The notes under the pieces are model-generated. The model saw only the letters and a program-made list of their open reading frames with translations, searched no databases and was not told the DNA's origin. From Psychrobacter sp. ANT_WB68 (GTDB taxonomy: Bacteria; Pseudomonadota; Gammaproteobacteria; Pseudomonadales; Moraxellaceae), in the NCBI RefSeq assembly GCF_008369115.1, contig NZ_VOAZ01000003.1:558001-622000 (forward strand): a stretch of DNA of 64,000 bases, given 5' to 3'. Position numbers and translations under genes: made by a program. Positions 46,717-56,956 of this stretch are shown piece after piece (the first letter of the stretch is position 1; each line of letters opens with the position of its first letter).

Positions 46717-47208
46717 ATGAGTAATGACAATAAGAATGCCGATGAAGTTGATTTAAAAAAAGATATTTTTGAGGCTCTGCTCGAAAAGCATGAGGTTCAA
46801 CGGGCGTTATGCGCCAAGCTCGAAAAAACAGAGGGTGAAGCACAGCGTAAAGCCGTTTATGAAGCGCTTAAGCTAGAGCTACAAGCGCATGCAGCCGCAG
46901 AAGAGCGCCATTTATATATACCGGTTATGCAGCATGACGAAGGTCTCGATTTATCTCGTCACGCCATTACTGAGCATCATGAAATGGATGAGATGATGGA
47001 GACTTTGGATGACGGGCGTATTGGACAAGAGAAGTGGGATAGAACTTGTGCGGACCTGATTCATAAAGTACATCATCATTTAAAAGAAGAAGAAAACGAG
47101 TTTTTCAAACAAGCCAAAAATATTTTGGATACCGATCTGCAGCAACGTCTAGGGCCCTTATATCAGGTTGAGCATGCTGAGTTCGAGCAAACACATGCGG
47201 ATGATTGA
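46717..47208 (+). CDS. Hemerythrin HHE domain protein
   Basis: A 163-residue cytoplasmic four-helix protein with His/Glu ligands for a di-iron site: KHEVQRALCAKL (~26-37), HAAAEERHLYIPVM (~59-72), TEHHEMDEMM (~87-96) and KVHHHLKEEENEFF (~116-129). Such proteins are linked to oxygen or NO sensing and to iron or oxidative-stress handling, but the exact role is open. AAAGAGGAAG precedes ATG and a terminator follows, so it is monocistronic. Confidence 0.85.
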   Translation: MSNDNKNADEVDLKKDIFEALLEKHEVQRALCAKLEKTEGEAQRKAVYEALKLELQAHAAAEERHLYIPVMQHDEGLDLSRHAITEHHEMDEMMETLDDGRIGQEKWDRTCADLIHKVHHHLKEEENEFFKQAKNILDTDLQQRLGPLYQVEHAEFEQTHADD

Positions 47209-47253
47209 TTGCTAAAATATTTTGTATTTTTTAATAAATGAGAAAGTTAGCGC

Positions 47254-47291
47254 AAAAAAAATAGCCACTATGGATAGTGGCTATTTTTTTA
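47254..47291. terminator. Terminator between the hemerythrin gene and lspA
   Basis: Perfect 10-bp stem ATAGCCACTA/TAGTGGCTAT (47261-47270, 47275-47284), loop TGGA, with A-run before and T-run after. The genes are convergent, so it may act both ways. Confidence 0.88.
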
Positions 47292-47351
47292 GGGATTGTT
47301 CTTAAAGGTATGAATCTCGTATTTTCGACGACAGTCTAAGATGTTATAACG

Positions 47352-47990
47352 CTAGACCTCACGCTTCTTTTCTAAAAACAGCATATCAATGACAATCAGA
47401 GCCACACCAATACAAATACCAACATCGGCAATGTTAAAAATTGGGTAATGCCAAACATCGGCATAGTGCACATGAATAAAATCAATGACGTGACCATGCA
47501 GTAAGCGATCGATTAAATTACCAATGGCACCGCCAAGCACCAAGGCTAGACCCAATGATAACAGCTTAGCTTTACGTGGCGCTTTTACCAGATAACCGAT
47601 TAAAAACAGCGACATGATAAGCGCAAGTCCCGCAAAAAACCACTTTTGCCAACCAGCTTGATCTGCCAAGAAGCTAAACGCCGCGCCGTAATTATAGGCG
47701 AGCGTCCAATTCAAAAAGGGCTGAATCACGGGTATTGGCTCGAGGAAGTTAAGGTTGGTTTCAGCCAACCACTTCGTCCATTGGTCGATAATAATTACGA
47801 CCAACGATAGCAGATACCACATAAAGGCGCGACTGCCATTAGCGACCATTTTGGGTGTCTTATTCAGACGACTTCTGGGCGTCGATGAGCTGCCTGTAGT
47901 CGCATGCGCAGGTTTAGGCGAATGATCGACCTCAACCTGCGGCGGCTTATTTTCAGATGGGTCCATTGGGTTGGGCGTGGGGTTAGGCAT
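47352..47990 (-). CDS. lspA: Lipoprotein signal peptidase (signal peptidase II) with N-terminal extension
   Basis: LspA cleaves prolipoproteins at the lipid-modified Cys in the inner membrane. The membrane core has four helices and the catalytic Asp pair is in [15 protein letters not shown] and [11 protein letters not shown], with NYGAAFSFL. The protein is 212 residues against a usual ~165. The excess is a Pro/Ser/Thr/Lys-rich cytoplasmic N terminus of about 47 residues. An internal ATG before VANGSRAF would give a normal length. It overlaps the end of ileS by 8 bp, so translation is probably coupled. Confidence 0.93.
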   Translation of the reverse strand: MPNPTPNPMDPSENKPPQVEVDHSPKPAHATTGSSSTPRSRLNKTPKMVANGSRAFMWYLLSLVVIIIDQWTKWLAETNLNFLEPIPVIQPFLNWTLAYNYGAAFSFLADQAGWQKWFFAGLALIMSLFLIGYLVKAPRKAKLLSLGLALVLGGAIGNLIDRLLHGHVIDFIHVHYADVWHYPIFNIADVGICIGVALIVIDMLFLEKKREV

Positions 47991-50844
47991 AATGGCGTAC
48001 CTCGCCGTCGCCGCTGACGTTGGTCACACAGCGTGCACATAATTCTGGATGCGCGCTATCGGTACCGATGTCATCACGGATATGCCAGCAGCGTACACAT
48101 TTGGTACCCGACGCAGCGCTGACTTTGACCACTAAGTTTAGTGATTCATCGACATTGCTCTCGGCTTGCTCTGTGCCGTTATCTTTAATCGCAGCAGGGG
48201 CATCGCTCATTGGCTTCAAGGTTGCACTACTGGTGATTAGGACAAAGCGCAGCTCCTCACCAAGCTTAGCCAAGCTGTCATACATCGCACCGTTAGCATA
48301 TAAATCAACGCCAGCAGACAAGTTGGCATTGATAATTTTTTCACCGCGTGCGGTTTCGATATGCTTATTGACCATATCTTTTGCTTGCATGATACGTTGC
48401 CAATCATCGGTACTGATGGCACTTAACTCAAACTCTGGGAAGGTGTACCATTCTTCCGTAAATACATATCCTGCTTCGTTGCCGTTTTTACCTTCTAATA
48501 CTTCCCATGCTTCTTGTGCCGTGAATGATAAAATCGGCGTAATCCAGCGAATCAACGCATGGGTGATATGGTAAATCGCCGTTTGCGCAGAGCGACGCGG
48601 CTGCCCATCAGTTTGGGTAGTGTACTGACGGTCTTTGATAATATCTAAATAGAAGCTACCCAAATCCTGCGAGCAAAACGCAGTGACATGCTGGGTGACT
48701 TGGTGAAAGTCCATCGCATCATAAGCGCTGATGATTTGCGCTTGCACCGTTTGCGCACGCTCAATGATAAACTTATCGAGGCTCACCAGCTCATTAATAT
48801 CAACGCTGTTGGTCGCTGGGTCAAAGTCATCAGTATTAGCCAGTAAGAAGCGTAAGGTATTACGGATACGGCGATACATATCGATTGCACCTTTAAAGAC
48901 CGTTTTACCCGCGCTCATCTCATAACGATAGTCACTTGAGGCAATCCACAAACGTAGCATATCCGCGCCTGTTTTGTTAATTTCGTCTTGCGGCGTGATG
49001 ATGTTGCCAAGTGATTTACTCATCTTGCGACCATTTTCATCAACGACAAAACCATGGGTTAATACTTGCTTAAATGGTGGGCGCTCATACATAGCCTCTG
49101 ACGTTAATAATGACGTCTGGAACCAACCGCGATGTTGGTCAGAGCCTTCTAGGTATATATCAGCGGGATTTGTCAGCTCATCACGTTGCTCAAGTACCGC
49201 AAAATGCGTCGTGCCTGAGTCAAACCAAACGTCCAAAGTATCAGTCGCTTTATCATAGTCAGCAGCTTGCGCGCCTAAGAAGTCTTCACAACTGGCATCA
49301 AACCAAGCTTCTACGCCGCCTGCATCAATTTTTTGTGCAGCCACTTCCATCAGCTCAAGCGTATTTGGATGCAGCTCACCCGTTTCTTTATGAGTAAAAA
49401 AGGCAATTGGCACGCCCCATGTACGTTGGCGTGAGATACACCAATCTGGGCGACCGTTCATCATCGCTTCAATGCGGTTTTGTCCCCATGCGGGCGTCCA
49501 ATTAACCGATGGGATGTCAGCAAGCGCACGCTCACGCAGACCTTTGGCTTCCATACTGATAAACCACTGCGGCGTTGCACGGAAAATAATTGGCGACTTA
49601 TGGCGCCAGCAATGTGGATAGCTGTGCTCAATTTTGGTATGGCTGATTAAGTGCCCGTTATCATGGAGGGCGGCAATGATTTTCGAATTGGCTTTATAGA
49701 TATGCTCACCAGCAAATATCGCTGCACTTTCCAAATAAACGCCTGTACCACTCACAGGGTTTTCAACAGGCAAGTTGTATTTCAGACCAACGATATAATC
49801 GTCGAGACCGTGACCGGGTGCAGTATGTACTAAGCCAGTACCGCTATCGGTGGTCACGTGATCGCCTAGGATAAGCGGCACTTGACGGTCTTCAATCAGT
49901 GGATGCTGGGCGCGTAGACCTTCAAGCTCACGTCCTGACACCGTTGCCAATATACCCTGATTGCTGAGTTTAAGCTCGGTTAATGCCGTTTCAACCAAAT
50001 CAGTGGCTAATAAGAAGTTGCCTTTTTCAGTCGCCACCACACTATAGTCATGCTCAGGATGTACAGCGATTGCTTGGTTAGCAGGTAAGGTCCAAGGTGT
50101 TGTGGTCCAAATGACTGCCGCGATGTTGCCATCAATCTCGCTCAAAGCTGCTACTTTTTCGGTATCTAGTACATCAAAGCTGACATAGATAGCATCGGAG
50201 ACTTTATCTTGATATTCAACTTCGGCTTCAGCCAGTGCAGAGCTACAGTCTAAACACCAGTTGACAGGCTTCATACCGCGGGTCACATGACCATTATCAT
50301 AAATTTTGGCAAGGGCGCGCACGATGTTGGCTTCTTGATGGAAGTTCATCGTTAGATAAGGGTTGTCCCAATCACCGAACACGCCTAGACGTTTAAAATC
50401 TGCCTTTTGCAGTTCAATCTGCGTGCTCGCATACTCTCGGCACAGACCCCGAAACTCGGTAGCAGAGACTTTTTGGCCGACCTTACCAACTTTGGCTTCG
50501 ACCTTTTGCTCGATAGGCAGACCGTGACAATCCCAACCGGGTACGTAAGGAGCATCAAAACCTGATAAGGTTTTTGACTTCACGATAATGTCTTTCAATA
50601 CTTTGTTGACCGCATGACCTAAGTGAATCTGACCGTTGGCGTATGGAGGGCCATCGTGCAAAATGTATTTGGTCGCACCCGCACGTGCCTGACGAATTTT
50701 TCCGTACACGTCATCCGCTTCCCAAGCGGCAAGCCAATCTGGCTCACGTTTGGCAAGGTTTGCACGCATTGCAAAGGGCGTATCGGCAAGGTTTAGTGTG
50801 TCTTTATAGTCATGGCTTGGTGTATCAGTACTTTTATCAGTCAT
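47983..50844 (-). CDS. ileS: Isoleucyl-tRNA synthetase
   Basis: A class I tRNA synthetase of 953 residues. The HIGH-type motif is [17 protein letters not shown] (~65-81), the editing CP1 domain includes [14 protein letters not shown] and [12 protein letters not shown], the KMSKS loop is RKMSKSLGN, and the C-terminal zinc-binding part has [10 protein letters not shown] and LCARC. This is the bacterial IleRS1 form, usually mupirocin-sensitive. lspA is coupled downstream. The leader to the left of the minus-strand start has no T-box, as expected for a gammaproteobacterium. Confidence 0.97.
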   Translation of the reverse strand: MTDKSTDTPSHDYKDTLNLADTPFAMRANLAKREPDWLAAWEADDVYGKIRQARAGATKYILHDGPPYANGQIHLGHAVNKVLKDIIVKSKTLSGFDAPYVPGWDCHGLPIEQKVEAKVGKVGQKVSATEFRGLCREYASTQIELQKADFKRLGVFGDWDNPYLTMNFHQEANIVRALAKIYDNGHVTRGMKPVNWCLDCSSALAEAEVEYQDKVSDAIYVSFDVLDTEKVAALSEIDGNIAAVIWTTTPWTLPANQAIAVHPEHDYSVVATEKGNFLLATDLVETALTELKLSNQGILATVSGRELEGLRAQHPLIEDRQVPLILGDHVTTDSGTGLVHTAPGHGLDDYIVGLKYNLPVENPVSGTGVYLESAAIFAGEHIYKANSKIIAALHDNGHLISHTKIEHSYPHCWRHKSPIIFRATPQWFISMEAKGLRERALADIPSVNWTPAWGQNRIEAMMNGRPDWCISRQRTWGVPIAFFTHKETGELHPNTLELMEVAAQKIDAGGVEAWFDASCEDFLGAQAADYDKATDTLDVWFDSGTTHFAVLEQRDELTNPADIYLEGSDQHRGWFQTSLLTSEAMYERPPFKQVLTHGFVVDENGRKMSKSLGNIITPQDEINKTGADMLRLWIASSDYRYEMSAGKTVFKGAIDMYRRIRNTLRFLLANTDDFDPATNSVDINELVSLDKFIIERAQTVQAQIISAYDAMDFHQVTQHVTAFCSQDLGSFYLDIIKDRQYTTQTDGQPRRSAQTAIYHITHALIRWITPILSFTAQEAWEVLEGKNGNEAGYVFTEEWYTFPEFELSAISTDDWQRIMQAKDMVNKHIETARGEKIINANLSAGVDLYANGAMYDSLAKLGEELRFVLITSSATLKPMSDAPAAIKDNGTEQAESNVDESLNLVVKVSAASGTKCVRCWHIRDDIGTDSAHPELCARCVTNVSGDGEVRHYA

Positions 50845-51259
50845 AGAAGGCGTCTTATAAAATGGTGGTTGGAAGTGGGGTAAAGGGTCAATCTAAAGTT
50901 TTGTCTAAAATAGAATACAATTTTTAAGGTAATGCTCATTTCAATGTGATTCTGAGTTTAATACTTAAATATTGGTGGCGATTTTCTAGTTTATCAGCTG
51001 TTTATAAAGATGGTTCAATTCATAATAAATGCTAACGAGACGATTGCAATACAATAGGCATTTATCAGAATAATTAGAAAAGTGATAATGATAATGGCAG
51101 CTATTATATGACAAAACGGGTAGGGTAAAAAGAGCTGACCAGTATCGTCCTGCTTTTAGCCAAAACCCATCATTTATATCAGCAATACCTTGCCTATTAA
51201 ATCATACGTCTAACAATTTTAATGGATTATTTAGTGGATTATACCTAAATGGCTAGGCG
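50845..51259. other. ileS upstream region
   Basis: 415 bp between the ileS start and the thioredoxin gene end. It is AT-rich, with no gene, RNA or clear hairpin seen. It must contain the ileS promoter. Confidence 0.45.
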
Positions 51260-51823
51260 CTAAAAAATTTCTGACAACCACAAGCGTAATTTCAGCGACC
51301 AAAGTGGCTGAATACCGGTCAAGCCTTGCGTCATTTCACCATCTTTTAGAACGACATACGAGGGGGTCACTTGCCCTTGCCAATCAGCGAATATCTCACC
51401 TTCTTGGTCATTGATGGTGGTAAAGCGATAATTGTGTTCCGTGAGGTAGCTCTGCAGCTCTTGGTTCGAGCCTGATTTAATTGCAATGGTCACGACAGGA
51501 TAGTCATTTGCCGCCGCAAGTTTGTCTATCGTTGGCGAGGTCACCCGACAAACCGGACACCAAGTTCCCCAAAAATATACCAGCGTTGGCTTATCCTGAC
51601 TCAGCGCGGCTAAGTCAACACTCTGCCCTTGATAGTCGGTCAACTGCAGTTGCGGATTGGTCGGCATGACGGGTTGTCGCCACCAATTAATAGCGATATA
51701 AATGACAGCAAACACCAAACCATATATGAGTAGGTTTTTAGCGACAGAGAATACCTTTTGCTTGGGTGCTTTTTTGGGTTTCTCAATGGTTTTTTCGATA
51801 TTAGTACGTTTATCAGTCGTCAT
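51260..51823 (-). CDS. Membrane-anchored thioredoxin-fold protein (TlpA/ScsD-like)
   Basis: A 187-residue periplasm-facing protein. A basic cytoplasmic N terminus precedes one membrane helix (~30-47, LLIYGLVFAVIYIAINWW). The thioredoxin domain has active site WGTWCPVC (~85-92) and cis-Pro in VTPSYVV. It belongs to the TlpA/DsbE/ScsD group that reduces periplasmic disulfides or supports copper or cytochrome c pathways; no scs or ccm genes are nearby to decide. Confidence 0.85.
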   Translation of the reverse strand: MTTDKRTNIEKTIEKPKKAPKQKVFSVAKNLLIYGLVFAVIYIAINWWRQPVMPTNPQLQLTDYQGQSVDLAALSQDKPTLVYFWGTWCPVCRVTSPTIDKLAAANDYPVVTIAIKSGSNQELQSYLTEHNYRFTTINDQEGEIFADWQGQVTPSYVVLKDGEMTQGLTGIQPLWSLKLRLWLSEIF

Positions 51824-51962
51824 AGTGGCTGCTTTTTTGCTCTCAGTATTTTGAATAGATAAAAATAAACGGCTGAATGGTCAGCCGTATTACTCGTAAA
51901 ATATATAGAACTGTTATTAGTGGTTATTTTTTTAAGATAACCACTCTTTTTAAAATAACCGA

Positions 51963-53600
51963 TTAAGATTTTTGCGCCCGGTTTTGCAGTGGATCGCCGA
52001 TAAGGACGCTGCCTGAATTTTCACGACGCTCTTCATCAGTTAATTTGCTTGCTGGAATTTTTACTTTTCTCTTCCATTTTAAGCTAAACAAATCATCACG
52101 GCGGTCAAGTAGATTATGCACCGAGCCTTCATTACGCACATGAATAAGCTTATCTAAGTTCAAATCCGAGAAGAATACCATCTCTGTATTAGGCGTCGTT
52201 TCCGCCATAATCGCATCATGCGGGAAAGCAAAATCTGATGGTGAGAAAATAGACGACTGCGCGTACTGGATATCCAAGCTTTCAACTTGCGGTAAGTTAC
52301 CGACTGAGCCGCAAATCATCACGTAGCATTCGTTTTCAATTGCACGTGCTTGGGCACAGTGGCGCACACGCAAATAACCGTTTTGTGTATCTGTCCAAAA
52401 TGGTACGAATAAGATATCCATATCATCAAGTGCCATCAAGCGGGCAAGCTCTGGGAACTCAACATCATAGCAAATTAAAATACCAATGCGACCAGCGTCG
52501 GTATCGAATACCTTGACTTCATCGCCGCCTTCAATGACCCAAGCGCTACGCTCATGCGGGGTAATATGAATTTTGCGCTGTTCTTCTACCGTCCCGTCAC
52601 GGCGGCATAAATAGCTAACGTTGTATAAGGTATCGTCTTCGTCCAAGAACGGCATGGAACCAGTGATGACGTTGACGTTATAGCTGACCGCTAAGTGCGA
52701 AATCTCGTTTTTGAACCACTCGGTATAGCCCGCCAAAAAGCGAATTGCGACGTTTTGATCGGTCGATTCACACAGACCCATTAATGGCGCATTAAAGAAC
52801 TCTGGCAAGCAGGCAAAGTCTGAATTGTAATCTGCCATGATATCGACGAAGAATTCAACTTGTTGCAATAGCTCTTCAGGCGACTCGACTTCACGCATCT
52901 GCCACTGGATACCGCCGATTCTGACCTCTGATTTGCGCGTATTAGGTTTATAGTCTTGCGGCTCATAATAAATGTTGGCCCACTCAAGTAAGGTCGCAAA
53001 GCCTTTAGACTGTTTGTCATCTGGCAAATAAGCCGTCAAAATACGCTTGACGATAAAGCCGTTTGATAACTGGAAAGACAGGGCGGGGTCGTGAATTTCA
53101 CGAGCTTCAACGGCTTCAATGTATTCGCCAGGCGTCAAATCTTGATGGTTATGATAGTTTGGGATACGACCACCGGCTAAGATAGCGCGGAAGTTTAACT
53201 GGCGGCACAGCTCTTTACGCGCATCATAGAGCCTGCGACCCAAACGATAACCACGATATTCGGGGTCGATTAAAGCATCTAAACCATAAATAGCATCGCC
53301 ATCAGGATTGTCTCTGATGATTTCTTTATGACCAATCAAATCATCATAGGTATGGGGGTTTGAAAACTTGGTGTAATCAACGCGCATCGATAGCACAATA
53401 CCAATCAGCTGATCATGGTCAAATAGCGCAATCTGCCCTTCAGGAAAGGCGTCAATTAAAGTATGGATGGTATTTTTTGACCAAGCGCCACCCAAGTTGA
53501 CATAAACGCGATCCATCAAGGCTTTGAGTTGTGGATAATCTTTTTTCTTAATCTCAGCAATCGTGAGGTGAAAATCATCTGGTTTTTCTATCTTGCTCAT
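51963..53600 (-). CDS. GNAT acetyltransferase fused to carbon-nitrogen hydrolase
   Basis: A 545-residue fusion. The N-terminal ~205 residues are a GNAT domain (acetyl-CoA segment LDALIDPEYRGYRLGRRLYDARKEL in parts). From ~225 a nitrilase-superfamily domain follows with the Glu-Lys-Cys triad: Glu in CLPEFFNAPLM, Lys in EEQRKIHITPHE and Cys in ILICYDVEFPELA. It resembles the conserved GNAT-nitrilase proteins of many proteobacteria, whose substrate is not established. AGGAAC lies 6 bp before ATG. Confidence 0.9.
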   Translation of the reverse strand: MSKIEKPDDFHLTIAEIKKKDYPQLKALMDRVYVNLGGAWSKNTIHTLIDAFPEGQIALFDHDQLIGIVLSMRVDYTKFSNPHTYDDLIGHKEIIRDNPDGDAIYGLDALIDPEYRGYRLGRRLYDARKELCRQLNFRAILAGGRIPNYHNHQDLTPGEYIEAVEAREIHDPALSFQLSNGFIVKRILTAYLPDDKQSKGFATLLEWANIYYEPQDYKPNTRKSEVRIGGIQWQMREVESPEELLQQVEFFVDIMADYNSDFACLPEFFNAPLMGLCESTDQNVAIRFLAGYTEWFKNEISHLAVSYNVNVITGSMPFLDEDDTLYNVSYLCRRDGTVEEQRKIHITPHERSAWVIEGGDEVKVFDTDAGRIGILICYDVEFPELARLMALDDMDILFVPFWTDTQNGYLRVRHCAQARAIENECYVMICGSVGNLPQVESLDIQYAQSSIFSPSDFAFPHDAIMAETTPNTEMVFFSDLNLDKLIHVRNEGSVHNLLDRRDDLFSLKWKRKVKIPASKLTDEERRENSGSVLIGDPLQNRAQKS

Positions 53601-54268
53601 AATGTTCCTGTCTGTCGTTGCTGTAAATCAGGGGTAATAAATCGATGTTAATTATAAATCAGTATTAATAGGTATTGATAAAGTCAGTCATAAAAAAGCG
53701 GCTATCAAAATAGTCAGTAAAACGTGTAATAGAAGTTTGTATATTGACGCAAGCGTTAAAGGCAGACGCCAGCGCTCAGTTTTTCATGTAACAATGCCAA
53801 GAAAAATATACCAATAGGCTTATATAATCGTTACAATCAATTATCTTTGTGTTTACAATGAGTTATAACCGGCCGCTATTGTTATCTATTTTGTTGTTCT
53901 TCACTTTAATGAGGTAACTCATCTTGTTTACAAGTATTTATCTCAATATTTACTGTGTTCGCATTGAAGACAATCCTAGCCGCACTGTTAATTTCTCTTA
54001 ACGAACCATAATGCCATAAAAACTTCCGTCTTAAAGATTGCCATCATAAAAATCGACTTTATCAACTATCCTATTAGCGTCATTAAGACTCATACGGCGG
54101 TGGGTATGATACCAAGCCTATTACTCAGTGACAGTCAAGCGGCGTAAATATTTGCTAGGTTTTTGTGACTCGCTATCTTTTATGAACGAGAGTTTCGTTA
54201 GCTTAAGCGTCAGTTTTCTTGGCGTATTTTTTGGTTGCCTTTATCAGTGACCTTTTAGGATGTTTATT
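53601..54268. other. Divergent upstream region of the GNAT-nitrilase and BLUF genes
   Basis: 668 bp of AT-rich DNA with no gene. Only a short palindrome (AACGA/TCGTT around 54183-54197) is visible, in the ~85 bp before the BLUF gene. The promoters for both genes must lie here. Confidence 0.45.
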
Positions 54269-54898
54269 ATGCCCCTAACTCATACTAATGCATTCAGCAA
54301 ATTAGATGAAATAGAAAACACTGCATTGGTACAGTTGGTGTATGTCAGCAGCCTGACGCTTACTTCACGTTTAAATACGACGATATTTGATGAAGTAGAA
54401 GGTCATGCGCGCGATTATAATGAGCAGTATGGCATCACGGGTACTTTATGTTATGGCAATGGTCATTTTTTACAATGTATAGAAGGCGAAAAAGCCAAAG
54501 TCGCGGTGCTTAGTCAGCGTATCTTTGCTGATAGTCGCCATAAAAATGTGCAAGTGCTCCTGCTAAAAGTCATCAAGCAGCGTAGCTTTTCTGACTGGCG
54601 GATGCGTTTATTATTTCTGGAGCGCTGGCTATGGTCACCTGCCACTAAGAAGCAAGCTACTCAATTATCACCCTATTTGCCCTTTGCGCCGCACGATTGG
54701 TCAGCTGAGCGTACTGAGCAGTTCTTGCAAATTATTAAAACCTTTGAAACTGCGCCACACATAAAGGCCGCAGGTATTACTTATAATGCCCTCGGCAATA
54801 TGGTGCGCCATATCGCTGCACCGCATCAAGCTTTTTTAGTCGTGCAAGGTTTTTTGAGTGTGCTGTTAGTTGTTGGTTTGGTGCTGCTATATTTATAA
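54269..54898 (+). CDS. BLUF-domain blue-light sensor with C-terminal membrane helix
   Basis: A 209-residue flavin (FAD) photoreceptor. The BLUF domain covers ~20-112 and keeps all photocycle residues by spacing: Tyr 25 (LVYVSS), Asn 51 (RDYN), Gln 69 (FLQCIEG), Trp 110 and Met 112 (SDWRM). A helical region (~125-185) follows, then a C-terminal hydrophobic helix (~186-208) that would anchor it to the inner membrane. There is no EAL, GGDEF or other output domain. AGGA is 8 bp before ATG 54269. Anchored BLUF proteins are uncommon, so its output is unknown. Confidence 0.88.
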   Translation: MPLTHTNAFSKLDEIENTALVQLVYVSSLTLTSRLNTTIFDEVEGHARDYNEQYGITGTLCYGNGHFLQCIEGEKAKVAVLSQRIFADSRHKNVQVLLLKVIKQRSFSDWRMRLLFLERWLWSPATKKQATQLSPYLPFAPHDWSAERTEQFLQIIKTFETAPHIKAAGITYNALGNMVRHIAAPHQAFLVVQGFLSVLLVVGLVLLYL

Positions 54899-54961
54899 GC
54901 CATGCTGTTACGATGGTAAAGCATACTGCTTCATTTTATGACTGATGATAAAAACTCTTAT

Positions 54962-54999
54962 AAAAAAGACGCTAGACTTAATGTTTAGCGTCTTTTTTT
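54962..54999. terminator. Bidirectional terminator between BLUF and dehydrogenase genes
   Basis: AAAAAAGACGCTA/TAGCGTCTTTTTT with a short loop, between convergent genes; T-run of seven on the plus strand. Confidence 0.87.
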
Positions 55000-55039
55000 A
55001 TGCAATTAAAATTATTACGATAATAATAAATTGAACCAA

Positions 55040-56500
55040 TTACATATCAAAAATCTTACCACGGTTCATAATGTTATTTGGGTCAAAAACTTTTTTAACT
55101 GCGCGTAAATAATCAATCTCAGTTTCGCTGCGACTATAATGTAGATAAGGTTTTTTGGTCATACCGACACCATGTTCAGCAGAGACTGAACCGCCATATT
55201 TTTGTACCGTCTCAAACACGTATTTATTGACGATTTGACACTCGGCAAAGAAATCATCTTTGCTCATATTTTCAGGCTTTAAGATATTCAGATGCAAATT
55301 ACCATCGCCGATATGACCAAACCAGCACACTTCAAAGTCAGGATAGTTGCTACTGACAATGTAGTCAATCTCAGTGATAAACTCAGGCACATAGCTGATT
55401 AATACCGAGACATCGTTTTTATAAGGAGTAAACACTGAGATGGTCTCAGAGATATATTCGCGCAGCTTCCACAGCTCTTCCGCTTGTGCCAGACTCTGAC
55501 TCATCACACCATCGACCACCCAACCTTGCTCCATACACTCCTCAAATATCGCCATCGCTTTATCCATGATAGGCTCATAAGGCGCTTCAAACTCTAGCAG
55601 GGTATAAAACTTGGTGCGTGATTCAAATGGCTCTTGTACTTGACCATGAGCCATGAGCTTATCAATTGCCACATCATCAAAAAATTCAAAAGCGGTCAAA
55701 TCAATCTGTGCTTGAAAGGCTGATAGGACATTCATGACATCATTAAAGCTATCCATGCCCAGCACCATGACGTTTAGGTCTTGCGGCTGACGCTCAAGCT
55801 TGATTTGTGCATGAGTCACAAAGCCAAGCGTGCCTTCACTACCGATAAACAATTGGCGTAAATCATAACCGGTGGCATTTTTCACCATACCGCGATTGAG
55901 CTGCAAGATATCGCCTTTACCCGTAACCACAGTCAATCCCATAATCCATTGACGGGTCATGCCATATCGAATCACTTTAATACCGCCAGCATTGGTGCCG
56001 ATATTGCCACCGATTTGGCTTGAGCCTGCTGAAGCGAAATCGACAGGGTAGTAAAGATCTTTTGATTCAGCAAACTCTTGCAGCTGCTGAGTGATGACGC
56101 CCGCTTCAACTTCAACCATACGGTCGGCAGGATAGAATTGTCCGATATGATTCATCTTATCCATACTAACGACAATCTCACCATTGGCGGCAACTGCACC
56201 CGCAGACAAACCAGTACGACCGCCACTTGGGGTCAATACCACATTGTGTTCATTAGCGAGAAGCACAATCGCTTGTACTTGCTCAGTCGTCTTTGGAAAG
56301 ACGATAGCAGAAGCAGCTGGGGCAAAATGCTTGGTCCAGTCTTTGCCCCAATGCTCTAGACTTTCGCTATCAGTTTTGATTTGGCTGGCGTCAAACTGAT
56401 GAATATCAAGCAAGTTGCTCAAGATGGTTTGGACAGCAGCAGTATGGGTTGTAGAGTTGTTTTGGGCGATAGTGTTGCTTTGGCTAGCTAAAGAAGTCAT
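55040..56500 (-). CDS. FAD-linked D-2-hydroxyacid dehydrogenase, probably D-2-hydroxyglutarate dehydrogenase
   Basis: A 486-residue flavoprotein of the GlcD/D-LDH/D2HGDH family. The FAD-binding PCMH domain has LTPSGGRTGLSAGAVA (~85-100) and GGNIGTNAGGIKVIRYG. The C-terminal domain has WFGHIGDGNLHLNIL (metal-binding His pair) and SAEHGVGMTKKPYL. It diverges from serA: SerA side activity makes D-2-hydroxyglutarate, and in pseudomonads a dehydrogenase of this family recycles it, which makes that the best-supported role. D-lactate or glycolate dehydrogenase remains possible. The start is ATG 56500, not TTG 56506. Confidence 0.86.
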   Translation of the reverse strand: MTSLASQSNTIAQNNSTTHTAAVQTILSNLLDIHQFDASQIKTDSESLEHWGKDWTKHFAPAASAIVFPKTTEQVQAIVLLANEHNVVLTPSGGRTGLSAGAVAANGEIVVSMDKMNHIGQFYPADRMVEVEAGVITQQLQEFAESKDLYYPVDFASAGSSQIGGNIGTNAGGIKVIRYGMTRQWIMGLTVVTGKGDILQLNRGMVKNATGYDLRQLFIGSEGTLGFVTHAQIKLERQPQDLNVMVLGMDSFNDVMNVLSAFQAQIDLTAFEFFDDVAIDKLMAHGQVQEPFESRTKFYTLLEFEAPYEPIMDKAMAIFEECMEQGWVVDGVMSQSLAQAEELWKLREYISETISVFTPYKNDVSVLISYVPEFITEIDYIVSSNYPDFEVCWFGHIGDGNLHLNILKPENMSKDDFFAECQIVNKYVFETVQKYGGSVSAEHGVGMTKKPYLHYSRSETEIDYLRAVKKVFDPNNIMNRGKIFDM

Positions 56501-56956
56501 GGTCAAATCTCGGTAGAAACGTAAGCGCTATGCGTAAAAGGGATTATTATATCGCTAAATGGATATAACTCAGCGGTTATAACTGTGTTTATATAACTAA
56601 TTAAGTTTATATAAGTCACTGGGTTTATATAATTGATATAAGTATAAGTGAGCACGTGTTGCAATGATAGATAGATATGCTGTCATGCGCTTAAGTAGTG
56701 TAAGTAATATTAATAATTAAAAAAAACAGTTTAATTAATTTTTGGATATAGTATTTGTGTATAAAGTTTAGCTATAAGGTTTATATACAGTGATTCACTA
56801 TAGCATAAAAAGTTTTCAGGCTTGATAAGCAATAATTCATCTAATCTGCTAACATCGCCGCCAAATTTTGTGTAAGATATCCAGACTGTTTTCGTTTCAT
56901 CCATCATACTTATCCCACTGATGATTTTTATAAGACAATTATAGGACAGTTCTCAC
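56501..56956. promoter_or_regulatory. Divergent D2HGDH-like/serA regulatory region with 18-bp iterated repeat
   Basis: 456 bp, very AT-rich. GTTTATATAA recurs three times at exact 18-bp spacing (starts 56587, 56605, 56623), and a related GGTTTATATA lies near 56778. The 8-bp spacers between copies differ. It may be a phased binding site shared by the two genes, or a small tandem repeat. Confidence 0.45.

Noticed and set aside
48020..48574. 184-codon plus-strand open frame
   Set aside because: It lies opposite ileS, has no family motifs and reflects codon structure of the real gene on the other strand.
56587..56640. CRISPR-like reading of the three 18-bp repeats
   Set aside because: The repeat core is only 10 bp and spacers 8 bp, far too short, and no cas gene is present.
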